From the NCBI GenBank assembly GCA_964344765.1, contig CAYFOM010000004.1, positions 73,249 to 137,248 of the forward strand: DNA of 64,000 nt, written 5' to 3'. The notes under the pieces are model-generated. The model searched no databases. It was not told the origin of the DNA and saw nothing but the letters and a program-made list of their open reading frames with translations. A program made the translations under genes and the position numbers. The stretch is from JACNIZ01 sp964344765. Lineage in GTDB: Bacteria; Planctomycetota; UBA1135. Of this stretch, positions 7,888-17,300 are shown in pieces; position 1 is the stretch's first letter, and the number at the start of each line of letters is the position of its first letter.

Positions 7888-8655
7888 ATGATCGCCTTTT
7901 TTTCCGACATACACTCGAATCTCGAGGCCCTGAGCGTTGCGTTGGCAGACGTCGACCAGCTGGGCGTCGAGAAACTGGTTTGCCTGGGCGATGTCATCGG
8001 CTACGGTGCCGCACCGCGCGAAGTCTGCCAATTGGTGATGGAACGCTTCCCGGTGTGCCTGCAGGGCAACCACGATGCGGCGCTGCTAGATGACGTCGAT
8101 GCACGTGGTTTTCACGAGCGCGCGCTGCAAGCCATCGATTGGACTCGCCAAGCGATGAATCCGGAGCTGGAGGAAAACTGGCCGATCTGGGATTGGCTGG
8201 GTGGATTGTCGCCGGCGATGGAACTGCAGCCAAACGGCTACGAGGCCATCCAAATCGTGCACGCCAGCCCGTGCGAGCCGCTGGCCGAATACTTGATGCC
8301 CAATTTGCCTGCCGGCCATCCCAAGTTGTTGGCCAACTTCGAGGCGGCGCATCATCGCTTGACCTTCTACGGTCATACTCATCATCCGGGTAGTTTCACC
8401 GAGGGCGAGGCATTTACGCCCGCGGTCGGCCCGGATGCCGAACTGAAACTGGACCCCGGTCGGCGCTATTTGATTAACGTCGGCTCGGTCGGCCAGCCAC
8501 GTGACGGGGATAACCGCTTAGCGTATGCCCTGTTTGATGGCGAAACGGTTCGCTGGCGGCGTCTGGAATACGACGTGGAAACGGCCAGTAAGCGCATTCT
8601 TTCGATCCCGGAGCTGCCTGAGACTCTAGGGGTTCGACTTCACGCTGGTAAATAA
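7888..8655 (+). CDS. Calcineurin-like metallophosphoesterase (YfcE/MJ0936-like)
   Basis: This 255-residue protein has the full metal-binding set of a two-metal phosphoesterase: D7-x-H9 in FFSDIHSN, GDVIGYG, GNHD, a later His, and GHTHHPG. The size and the DIHSN/GDVIGYG pattern are typical of small cytosolic phosphodiesterases of the YfcE/MJ0936 group. The natural substrate cannot be told. The start is ATG 7888, where the first beta strand MIAFFSDIH begins. The stop lies 2 bases before the yidC GTG, so the gene probably heads the yidC-mnmE unit. No -10-like hexamer is seen close to this start. Confidence 0.9.
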   Translation: MIAFFSDIHSNLEALSVALADVDQLGVEKLVCLGDVIGYGAAPREVCQLVMERFPVCLQGNHDAALLDDVDARGFHERALQAIDWTRQAMNPELEENWPIWDWLGGLSPAMELQPNGYEAIQIVHASPCEPLAEYLMPNLPAGHPKLLANFEAAHHRLTFYGHTHHPGSFTEGEAFTPAVGPDAELKLDPGRRYLINVGSVGQPRDGDNRLAYALFDGETVRWRRLEYDVETASKRILSIPELPETLGVRLHAGK

Positions 8656-8657
8656 CT

Positions 8658-10667
8658 GTGAAATCACTGTTCACCTTCCTCCTCTGGGCGGTCATCGCCT
8701 GGTTGCTGTTCCGCGCGTGTTCGCCGCCCCAGCAAAATTTGGCTGAGGTCAACGTCGACTTCTACGCCGAGGACTTCACCGACCACAGCGCCGAAGAACA
8801 AACCTTTGTGCTCGAGAACGACAAGCTGTGGACCAAATGGTCCAGCATCGGCGGCTCGTGCTTGGAAGTGCGGGTGAAAGAGTTCACGCCGGAGCTGATG
8901 CACGGCGCAGAGGTCACCGAAGACGACTGGTTGTATTTGTTCAAAGCCCAAGGCGCACAGCCGCCGGCTGGAGGCAACGATCCGGGAACTTTGAACTACA
9001 CCAAGCGCATGGGTTTGCGCTTGTTCGAGGCGGGCGAAAGCTTGGGTACGAATCTCGAATCGGCGGTTTGGACCGCTGAAGAAGTTGCCGCTGAAAATCG
9101 GATCATCTTCCGCATTCGGACCGAGACTGGTGTGGATTTCATTAAGTCGGTGACGTTACCGCAAGGCGGATATCACTTTGACTTGGATGTTCACGCGGAA
9201 CCCCATTCCTCCGATTTTCACAGTCGTGATATCGGCTTGCGCTTGGGAACTGGTGGGGGCGTGGTCAAGGAAGCAGATCGCTTCTATCCCAACCCATACG
9301 TTGCTGCCGGCATGATGGAGTACGACGAGGTCGAGGACTTCGAAACCTACTTCCCGAATGGATCGCTGCCGAAGAACAACCGCCGCGACATGGTGCAGCG
9401 TTGGAAAGGCGACATTGCTTACGTGGTCGAGGGGTCGAAGTACTTCCTCAACGCCATTCAACCCGTTGGAACCAGTTTCCGCGGTGCCGTCGCCGAGGTG
9501 CTTTACGACGAAGGCGCTCGTTTTGAAGATGCGTTGACCGGTTTGACCGAAGACCAGCGCAAGGAATACCGCGCGGTTTACCACTGGGAAACTAATCTGG
9601 CCAAGGAATTAGGCGAGGTGCCGACACCGAAACAGGTCGGAGATCGCGCTGGTTTAGACGAAGCACGCGTACGCGAAATCCAAGGCGACTTGCGTCTGCG
9701 CGCACGTGCCGTCGTCGGGGCCGGGGCCTGGTGGCAAAGTGAATATTGGCAACGTGCTTCGGTGGCGGGGGACTTCAGCATGCACCTCTCGCGCCCAGGT
9801 GATCCGGCTGCCGCCGCCAGTTTCCAATGGTACGTCGGTCCGAAGGATAAGAGCATTTTGCAGCCGTATGGCGCAATCAGCACCATCCCGGAATTTGCCG
9901 ACTACGGCAGCTCGTTCTTTTACCGCATGTTCCTGACCACGTGGATCGCGCCGCTGATTATGTGGCTGCTGAACATGTTCCACGCGTTGGTCGGCAACTG
10001 GGGTGTAGCCATTATTTTGCTGACCATTTTGGTGCGCGCTTTGCTGATGCCGCTGAACCGTCGTTCGCAGCTGAAGATGGCCGAATATCAGGTCAAGATG
10101 CAAAAGGTCAAGCCGCTGATGGATGCGGTCAACAAGAAGTGGGCGAAGGATCCAAAGCGCAAGCAGCAGGAAATGACCAAGCTGTATCGCGAGCATCAAG
10201 TCGCGCCGCCGCTGGGTGGTTGCCTGCCGCCGTTCTTGCAAATGCCGATCTTCATCGGCTTGTTTGCCGCGCTAAGAAGTTCGTTGGACCTGCGTCAGCA
10301 ACCGTTCTTCGGTTGGATGGAAGACTTGTCGCGACCGGATGCGTTGATTGACTTCGGCGGACCCATCGCCGAGTTTTTCCCGCTGTCCGGGGTGACGTCG
10401 TTCAACTTGTTGCCGATTTTGATGGTCATCTTGTGGGTGGTTCACCAACGCACCATGCCGAAGCCGGCCGACCCGCAGCAACAACAAATGCAGAAGATCA
10501 TGACCTTCATGCCGATTCTGTTCGGTGTCATGCTCTACAACTACGCGGCCGGATTGTCGCTGTACATGATCACGTCGTCGGCCATCGGTATTTTCGAAGC
10601 CAAGGTGATCAAGAAGAAATGGCCGGTGGGTGGTCCCGACAATGCCAGCGAGACCATGACGGGTTAA
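8658..10667 (+). CDS. yidC: Membrane protein insertase YidC
   Basis: YidC inserts and folds inner-membrane proteins alone or with SecYEG. The 669-residue protein has a first membrane segment (about 4-20), a large periplasmic P1 domain (about 60-390) as in Gram-negative YidC, and a conserved five-helix core from about 428 to 655. The core includes ILVRALLMPLNRRS with R460 as the probable hydrophilic-groove arginine, a coiled-coil hairpin, and PPFLQMPIFIGLF. P1 contains a charged insertion around 300-350 (a run of Glu, Lys and Arg). The start is GTG 8658, 2 bases after the phosphoesterase stop. The usual rpmH-rnpA genes are not upstream, but mnmE follows after 6 bases, a remnant of the classical order. 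Confidence 0.95.
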   Translation: MKSLFTFLLWAVIAWLLFRACSPPQQNLAEVNVDFYAEDFTDHSAEEQTFVLENDKLWTKWSSIGGSCLEVRVKEFTPELMHGAEVTEDDWLYLFKAQGAQPPAGGNDPGTLNYTKRMGLRLFEAGESLGTNLESAVWTAEEVAAENRIIFRIRTETGVDFIKSVTLPQGGYHFDLDVHAEPHSSDFHSRDIGLRLGTGGGVVKEADRFYPNPYVAAGMMEYDEVEDFETYFPNGSLPKNNRRDMVQRWKGDIAYVVEGSKYFLNAIQPVGTSFRGAVAEVLYDEGARFEDALTGLTEDQRKEYRAVYHWETNLAKELGEVPTPKQVGDRAGLDEARVREIQGDLRLRARAVVGAGAWWQSEYWQRASVAGDFSMHLSRPGDPAAAASFQWYVGPKDKSILQPYGAISTIPEFADYGSSFFYRMFLTTWIAPLIMWLLNMFHALVGNWGVAIILLTILVRALLMPLNRRSQLKMAEYQVKMQKVKPLMDAVNKKWAKDPKRKQQEMTKLYREHQVAPPLGGCLPPFLQMPIFIGLFAALRSSLDLRQQPFFGWMEDLSRPDALIDFGGPIAEFFPLSGVTSFNLLPILMVILWVVHQRTMPKPADPQQQQMQKIMTFMPILFGVMLYNYAAGLSLYMITSSAIGIFEAKVIKKKWPVGGPDNASETMTG

Positions 10668-10673
10668 GTAAGC

Positions 10674-12083
10674 ATGGGGGAGTTGCAGCCTACGCACGCT
10701 GACCGCCAGCAAGCCGACGGCATTTTTGCCGCTGCAACTCCTCCCGGTGCCGCCGAACGCGCGGTGATTCGGATTAGCGGTTCGAATTTACTCAGTGATT
10801 TGGCGAGGCTATTGCCGAGTGGATGGCCGCTGCCGTCGCAGTTGCGGTCGAATCGTTGCGCCGATGTCGGCAAGTGGCAATGGCACGCGAACGCCGCGCT
10901 CGAAGTTGCCACCTTTTGCTTTGCCGCACCGCATAGTGCCACCGGCGAAGATGTGGTCGAGCTCCATTTCCCCGGCAACGCGGTTTTGATGGAACAGATC
11001 GAAGCCCATTTACGCAGCGTCGGATTGCGCACTGCGGAAGCCGGTGAATTTACCCGCCGGGCTTTCCTCAACGGCAAGTTGGATTTGGCCCAAGCCGAAG
11101 CGGTGCTGGATCTCATTCACTCGCGCACCGCCGAACAAGCGGTAGCCGCTGCGGCAGTGTTGGGCGGTTCGCTGGGCGGCGAATTGCAAATTGCCCGCGA
11201 CGCCTTGGTCCATGCACTGGTGCAACTCGAAGCCGGCTTGGACTTTGAGGAAGGCGATTCCCAAGACGTCACGCCGGAGGAAGTTCAGGAAGCTTTGCAA
11301 ACTGCCACCGCCGCATTGGCGCGAGGCGAGCACGGCGAACGCCGGCGCCAGGTGGAGCAGGGCGAATTTTGGAATATCGCACTGGTCGGGGCGGCCAATG
11401 CCGGCAAAACTTCGCTGTATCGGCGATTGACCGGCGCCGAGGCACTGGTGTCGGATATCGCCGGGACGACTCGCGACCGGCTGCAAGCTGAGTGGCCGCG
11501 GCCGCCGGCTTGGCAAAACCGCACGCGGCCGTGGCAGTTGTGCGATTTGCCCGGTCTAGGCGGCGAAGCTCAAGACCATCGCGACGCCGCCGCACGCCGC
11601 CGCGTCGAGCGCGATCGCTTTGATCTGCAACTCCTCGTTCTGGACGGATCAGACTCACAAGCCAGCCTGCCACAGCCATTGCCCGACATACCCGCAGTGT
11701 GGGTTGTCAGCAAGGGAGACCTCCCGAACTGCTTACATGAGGATACTTTGCGGCAGGTCGAGGAGTACTCTTCGACTGTTTGGGTCAGCAGCGCCAGTGG
11801 AGCCGGGCTGGAAACGCTTGCCGGTGCCGTCGGCGGCGCCTGCTTGGAGGCGGAGCATCAACACGCGACCACGTTGCGGGCGGTCGAACGCCATTGCCAG
11901 GCTCTAGGCCGCGCCGCTAAGCATGTGGACCAAGCGGCCGAGTTGGTGGCCATCGGCGGGCACCAAGATCTAGTGGCCGAAGAAATTCGCGCCGCAATCG
12001 TCGAGTTGGCCGAGCTGGCAGGGGAGTTCACACCCGAAGACCTTTTGGATCAACTGTTTGGGGAGTTTTGCGTGGGCAAATAA
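10674..12083 (+). CDS. mnmE: tRNA modification GTPase MnmE
   Basis: MnmE works with MnmG to make 5-carboxymethylaminomethyl-uridine at the tRNA wobble base. The N-terminal folate-binding domain starts with ADGIFAAATPPG and contains FTRRAFLNGKLDLAQAEAV. The inserted GTPase domain has G1 GAANAGKTS at 239-247 and the GTTRD loop. The C-terminus ends FCVGK with the catalytic-type C466. Two G motifs are unusual: G3 reads DLPG instead of DTAG, and G4 reads SKGD instead of NKxD. Guanine specificity and the potassium-loop chemistry may therefore differ. At 469 residues it is of normal size. The gene follows yidC closely and is probably co-transcribed with it. Confidence 0.94.
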   Translation: MGELQPTHADRQQADGIFAAATPPGAAERAVIRISGSNLLSDLARLLPSGWPLPSQLRSNRCADVGKWQWHANAALEVATFCFAAPHSATGEDVVELHFPGNAVLMEQIEAHLRSVGLRTAEAGEFTRRAFLNGKLDLAQAEAVLDLIHSRTAEQAVAAAAVLGGSLGGELQIARDALVHALVQLEAGLDFEEGDSQDVTPEEVQEALQTATAALARGEHGERRRQVEQGEFWNIALVGAANAGKTSLYRRLTGAEALVSDIAGTTRDRLQAEWPRPPAWQNRTRPWQLCDLPGLGGEAQDHRDAAARRRVERDRFDLQLLVLDGSDSQASLPQPLPDIPAVWVVSKGDLPNCLHEDTLRQVEEYSSTVWVSSASGAGLETLAGAVGGACLEAEHQHATTLRAVERHCQALGRAAKHVDQAAELVAIGGHQDLVAEEIRAAIVELAELAGEFTPEDLLDQLFGEFCVGK

Positions 12084-12164
12084 GGCAGCTCTTTCCTATG
12101 GATTGATACTAGGGATTGTGGTAAAAAAGCTCATACCTCGTGAGCAACCACAACTGCTTGCACC

Positions 12165-12668
12165 GTGCGCTGCCCCTTCTGTAAAGCTGACAACGGCCGA
12201 GTCATTGACTCCCGCTCCTCGTCGGATGGTTTTTCCATCCGCCGCCGTCGTGAATGCCTGGACTGTAGCCGCCGCTTCACGACCTATGAGCGCATGGAAG
12301 AAACCCCGTTGCGCGTGGTCAAAAAGGATGGTTCGCGCGTGCCCTTCGATCGCAGTCAAATCCTCAAGGGATTACTGAAGGCATGTGAAAAGCGACCGGT
12401 GTCGTTGGAGCAGCTGGAAGAAATCACCAGCAGCATCGAACGCGGCTTGACCGAGATGTTCGACCGCGAGGTTGGCTCGAAGTACATCGGCCAGTTGGTC
12501 ATGGATGCGTTGAAGCAACTCGACCAAGTGGCATACGTGCGCTTCGCTTCGGTTTACCGCGAGTTCAAAGACGTCGAACAATTTATCGAAGAACTCAAAC
12601 CCTTCCTGCAGTCCAATGGTGGACTGGAAGGCAGTCCACATGGCCAGACTGGTTTCCCGGGTCCGTAA
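12165..12668 (+). CDS. nrdR: Transcriptional repressor NrdR
   Basis: NrdR senses ATP/dATP and represses ribonucleotide reductase genes by binding paired NrdR boxes. The 167-residue protein has the zinc ribbon (C3, C6, C31, C34), the linker RRRECLDCSRRFTTYER and an ATP-cone domain at about 48-138 (VVKKDGSRVPFDRSQI through YREFKDVEQF). The start is GTG 12165, because the zinc ribbon begins directly after it. The 3' end overlaps the following ATP-cone protein by 29 bases in another frame. I found no ribonucleotide reductase gene of normal form in the window. No clear NrdR box was recognised in the 81-base upstream gap. Confidence 0.95.
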   Translation: MRCPFCKADNGRVIDSRSSSDGFSIRRRRECLDCSRRFTTYERMEETPLRVVKKDGSRVPFDRSQILKGLLKACEKRPVSLEQLEEITSSIERGLTEMFDREVGSKYIGQLVMDALKQLDQVAYVRFASVYREFKDVEQFIEELKPFLQSNGGLEGSPHGQTGFPGP

Positions 12669-14343
12669 ACGCGACGGCAGCGAAGAAAGCTTCGATGGGC
12701 CGCGACTCGCGGACTCGCTGCGCGCAGCTTCCGTCGGCGTGGAAGGCTTGGATACCGATGGCGCCGATTCAGGTTGGGACGGCAACCGGATTGATGCATG
12801 GGCCGATGAAATGGTCGAAGCGGTGCGTTTGGAGTTTGGCCATACATCGAGCACCATCCCGACCACCGAGATCTCGCGCATCGTAGTGCAATTGCTGCAG
12901 CAACTAGGATTGCATCAAGTGGCGCGCAATTACCTCGACTTCCGCAAGGTGTTGGAAGACGCGGTTGCGCGGCTGCGCGTGCATACCCGCCAAGGCAAAC
13001 GTGCGCGCGCCCGTCCATGGGATCGCTATCAACTCGCGTTGTCGTTGGTGCGCGATCGCTACTTGGATTTAACCACAGCGCGTCGCGTGGCTTCTTTAGT
13101 AGAACGACGATTGGTTATGGCCGACCTCGGTCACATTACCGGTCGTTTGATTCGTTCGCTCGCGGATAACGAATGCCGCAGCTTGGGCATTCGCGCCGAT
13201 CCACTGGCGACCGAATTCGTCGGCGTGGATCGCAGTGAATTGCGCGCTTGGTTAGGCGGCGATTGCTTGCCCAGTGTTATGGGCGCGCCGCACCTTGGCC
13301 CTGAAGGCGGTGACTTGCGCCCGGCGTTGGGCGAAGAGTTGCTTGCTCGTTTCGCCATCGAAGAAGTGCTCAGTTCCGAGCAAGCCGAAGGCCTTTCCCA
13401 AGGACGTTTCCATCTTCCCAATCTCGGCGACTGGATGCGGCCGAGTCGGATGTTGTTGCGCTGGCAAAACGACGAAAGCGAAACCGACTTTTGGCAGCGA
13501 GTGCGCGATTCGCAGCAGCAAGCCAGCGAGGTTCAGGTATACGTACCGCGGTCCGCCGATTGGTCCGAATTCAGCCTAGACGCACCGACATGGTTCCCGT
13601 TGGCGACCTACCCGATTCGCTGGCTCAGCGATTGCCCTGAATTAGTCCGACGCTGGGCCCAAGCTGGCCATTGGGTGCGCATGACTGCGGCCAAATTTGC
13701 CGCATTGCCGGCCGCCACCCAGCAAGTGCTGGCCGATAGCGGTCACGTCACCCTGACTTGGCAGCCGCCGCGCCGCCTGCCGCCCGCGGCCGATCAGGTT
13801 TGCGAGCCGCTGGATAGCGTCGCCGTGGTCAATTTGGCGCGCTGTGCGATGGAAACCGGTCCGTGGCAAGTCCAAGAATTCTTCGACGAGGTGAACCGCA
13901 GCTTGGAACTGGCATGCGGCGCGATGGAATCGCTGCTGGGTCGTGGTCGCGGTCTTGAACACGCGCGGGTGGCCGTGCTGCCGGCCGGATTGGAAACCGC
14001 GCTGCGCACACTTCTGCCAGAAGAAGCCTTGGGTGGCGACCGCGTTCGTCGTACCATCTTGTCGCTGCGCGCGATGTTCGACCGCCACATGCGCGCCGCC
14101 CAGCTGCGTCCGGAACACGGGTCCCCGCCTCACCCCGGGCCCGCCGGCGCTCGCCTGGCGCAGTGCGACGGTCGCAATCCGGAAGCTAGCTACGCCATCG
14201 GCTGGGCCATTCACCTGGCTTCGGGCGTGCCGGCTTCGACCTCCTTCCAAACCGCACCGTGGCTGCAGTTCTCCGCCGCCGCCGCAGTGCAGGATCCGTC
14301 ATGGCTTCCGCGCATCCCCAAGCTCGACGCCGATCCAAACTAA
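12640..14343 (+). CDS. ATP-cone protein resembling a degenerate ribonucleotide reductase
   Basis: The first 95 or so residues of this 567-residue protein form an ATP cone (RVRKRDGSEESFDGPRL onward), the allosteric module of ribonucleotide reductases and NrdR. The rest shows weak, ordered similarity to class III (NrdD-like) reductases: an SxGRFHLPNLGDW stretch at about 252-263, where NrdD has its GxIHIHD motif, and VVNLARC at 396-402, where NrdD has VxLNLPR followed by a helical EALM-type segment. I find no catalytic cysteine motif and no C-terminal glycyl-radical motif. It may be an inactive regulatory paralogue. ATG 12640 is preferred to ATG 12616 because an AAGG-type site precedes it. The overlap with nrdR suggests linked function. 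Confidence 0.7.
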   Translation: MARLVSRVRKRDGSEESFDGPRLADSLRAASVGVEGLDTDGADSGWDGNRIDAWADEMVEAVRLEFGHTSSTIPTTEISRIVVQLLQQLGLHQVARNYLDFRKVLEDAVARLRVHTRQGKRARARPWDRYQLALSLVRDRYLDLTTARRVASLVERRLVMADLGHITGRLIRSLADNECRSLGIRADPLATEFVGVDRSELRAWLGGDCLPSVMGAPHLGPEGGDLRPALGEELLARFAIEEVLSSEQAEGLSQGRFHLPNLGDWMRPSRMLLRWQNDESETDFWQRVRDSQQQASEVQVYVPRSADWSEFSLDAPTWFPLATYPIRWLSDCPELVRRWAQAGHWVRMTAAKFAALPAATQQVLADSGHVTLTWQPPRRLPPAADQVCEPLDSVAVVNLARCAMETGPWQVQEFFDEVNRSLELACGAMESLLGRGRGLEHARVAVLPAGLETALRTLLPEEALGGDRVRRTILSLRAMFDRHMRAAQLRPEHGSPPHPGPAGARLAQCDGRNPEASYAIGWAIHLASGVPASTSFQTAPWLQFSAAAAVQDPSWLPRIPKLDADPN

Positions 14344-14376
14344 CTCACCACACCTTCCACACCACATCATTCATTC

Positions 14377-17300
14377 ATGTACCTGAAGCGCATCGAGCTA
14401 GAAGGCTTTAAGTCCTTCGCCGACCGCACCGTGGTTCCGCTGCAACGCGGCCTAACCGGCATTGTTGGGCCCAATGGTTGCGGCAAGTCGAACGTCGTCG
14501 ACGCCCTGCTGTGGGTGCTGGGCGAGCGCTCGGCCAAAACCTTGCGCGCCGACGCAATGGAAGACGTGATCTTCAAAGGTGCCGAGGGACGTGCGGCGGC
14601 GCCTTATGCGATGGTGGAAATCATTCTCGGCGATGAAAAAGGTGAGATCGCCGAACCTGGCGGTGAGGTTGCCGTCGGTCGGCGTTTGTTCCGCACCGGC
14701 GAATCCGAGTTTTTGCTCAACGGTCGCAAGGTGCGGCGCAAGGATGTGCGCGAGGTGTTGATGGACACCGGTTTGGGCGTGCGCGGATACATGGTGCTTG
14801 CACAGGGCAAGATCGACGCCGTTCTGGCGGCCAACCCCGCCGAGCGCCGCAGCGTGTTTGAAGAAGCTGCCGGCATTAGTCGTTATAAGGAGCGCAAGAA
14901 AGAAACCGAGCGCAAGTTGAAAGCCGTCGGTGTGGACTTGGCGCGCGTCGATGATGTGCTGGAAGAAGTGCAGAAGGCGGTGCGTTCGCTGCGTTACCAG
15001 GCGGGTAAAGCACGTCGTTTTGTGGAGATGCGCGATCGTTATCGCGAACTGCGGGTGCGCGTAGGATTGGCCGAACGCAGCTCGTTGGCGGAGCAAGAAG
15101 CTCAATTGCATCAACAGGCGGATGAGCTGGATGAAAAGCTGAAGCAATTGCGTCAGGCTCGCGCCGAGGCCGAAGAGCGATTGGGCGTATTGGAGTGTGA
15201 AGAAAGCACGCTGCGCGATCGCCACGATGCGTTGCGCGGCGACATGTCGGAAAACAAGGAGCGCATTGCCGGTTTGGAAGAACGCGTGCGCGGCTTGGAA
15301 ACGCGCGCGGTGGAATCGGATCAGCGTCACGATAAGGACCAAGGGCGCTTGGCTTCGCTGATTCAAGCCGAGCAAGAGCGGGCGGAAGAAGAACGCGGAT
15401 TGCAGGCCGACTTGGATGACATCGCGCGTCAGCGTGAAGCGGTAGAAGCAAATTTGAAAGAGGCGGAGAAGGTCTTCGCCGAAGCTAAGGCGCAGAACCG
15501 TGCGTTGCGTGAAAGCATGGAAGAAATGCGTCGCGGCGTGTTGGAAGCATTGAGCGAACGCACGCGTTTTCACAATGCGGTGGCCGAGGCCACTCGCCGT
15601 CGTTCGGAGGCCGAGGGCGGTTTGCAGTCGCGCAACTCGCGGCAGCAAGAGCTGGGCAAAGAAGCGCAGCAGTTGGCTTGGGACCACGAAGAAGCCGACA
15701 AGGCGGCGCAGGATGCGCGCCAGAATGTGCTGGGCTTGGAGAGTCGCAGCATCAAGTTGGTCGAGCAGCAAACTCACCTGCGCGGCGAGGCCCAAGGTTA
15801 CGCCGACGTCGCCGGTGAAGCGCGGCGCAAAGCAGCGACGGCACGCGCGCGCTTGGAAGCGTTGGCCGGCGTCGAGCAAGACTTGCAAGGCGTGCCCGCC
15901 CACGTGCGCAAAGCTTTGGAGTCGGAAGCCGAGGGCGTGCGCGGTATGTTGCTGTCGGAGATCCGCGTCGCTTCGCCGTGGGACCGCATCTTGGAAGATT
16001 TGCTTGGTCGGGCCCAGAGCGCGCTTTGGTTGGATTCCACTGCTGCGTTAAGCGGCCTTGAGGGCGGCGCGATGGATGTGTTTTATCCGCCAAGTGGTGC
16101 CGCCGCCACTCCACCAAAGGCCATCGACGGCGCAATGTTGTTGCGCGATCGCCTGCAGGGCGAAGCCGAATGTGTCGATGCGTTGTGCGCCAAGTTAGGC
16201 GTGATTTACACCGTAGAAAGCAACGCCGACGCACGCCGATTGGCAGCCGAGCACAGCGGCCACACCTTCTTGTCGGCCGAGGGCGAATTGCACGGGCACG
16301 GCTACTCGCGCATTGGCATGCTGACCGACGATTCGGCCGGTATGTTGGCGCGCCGCAACGCCAAAGACGTTGCCGCATCGCAGTTGAAAGAAGCAGATGC
16401 GGAATTTGAACGTGCGTCGGCTCGCGAGGACGAAGTTAACCAGCGTTTGGAAGACGTTGGCCGTCAGTTGGCTGAGGTCGAAGCCGAGAAGCGTGAAGCG
16501 CTGAGTGATCGTGAAAAAGCTGAATCTCGCTTGCAGGAGTTGAGCAATCGCAAGAAGCGTTCCAGCGAAGAATTGCAGGCTTTGGATCGTGAAATTACTC
16601 AGCTGAGCAAGGTCGTGGAATCGGCGACCGATAAGGAGCGGCAAGCGTCGGAAGGGCGCGATGCCGCCGAGGCGCGGCGCATTCAACTCAATCAAGAGTT
16701 GGAAGATGTGCAAGCGCGTGCCGAAGCCGAAGGCCAGGACTTTGAGCGCAGTAGCAGTTTGCTGCAAGAGGCGCGGGTGGAAGCAAACCGCGTCAAGCAA
16801 GGCGAAGAGCTGCTGCAATCCAAGCTGCGCGATAGCCGTCGCCGTGCCGCTAAAGAAGCGGCCGAGGTGGGTGACCTGAATACCGAGTTGAGTGAGCTGT
16901 CGACGCGCGCCGTTGAGTTGCGCAGCGAAGCCGAGCAGGCGGTGCAGCAGCGCACCGATTTGTTGGAAGCTCGGGTGGAATTGGCCGAGCGTTTGAAAGA
17001 GGCGGATGCCCAATTGCAGCGCGCCAGCCAAGCTTTGGCGCTTGAAAAGGACAAGCGCTCCGGCGAAGCCGAAGGCTTAGATTCGGTGATGGAGAGGCGC
17101 CAGGAATTGGCGTTGGAAGTGCAGAAAGCGCAGATGACTTCGTCGGCGTTGGTGCAGGGCTTGTTTGAAGAGTTTGGCCAACCGTTGGAAGACTTGGCGC
17201 AAACTATGAGCATCGAAGTCGCCGACCCGTTGGCTGGCTTGGAAGACGTCAGCGAAGAGCAAGCGCGCGAAGAGGTGCACCAGTTAAAGGTCAAGATCGA

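Noticed and set aside
7707..7997. N-terminal extension of the parvulin-type foldase gene
   Set aside because: The extension translates the 21-bp repeat array as a Leu/Gly/Pro/Val-rich 7-residue repeat before the signal peptide. An exported protein needs its signal at the start, so the repeat is non-coding DNA.
12616..12639. Upstream ATG 12616 for the ATP-cone protein
   Set aside because: The added eight residues have no counterpart in ATP cones and no ribosome site precedes them; ATG 12640 fits better.
14452..15903. Minus-strand open frame of about 480 codons inside smc
   Set aside because: Antisense shadow of a long GC-rich coiled-coil gene, with Leu/Gln/His-rich sequence, no homology and no promoter.
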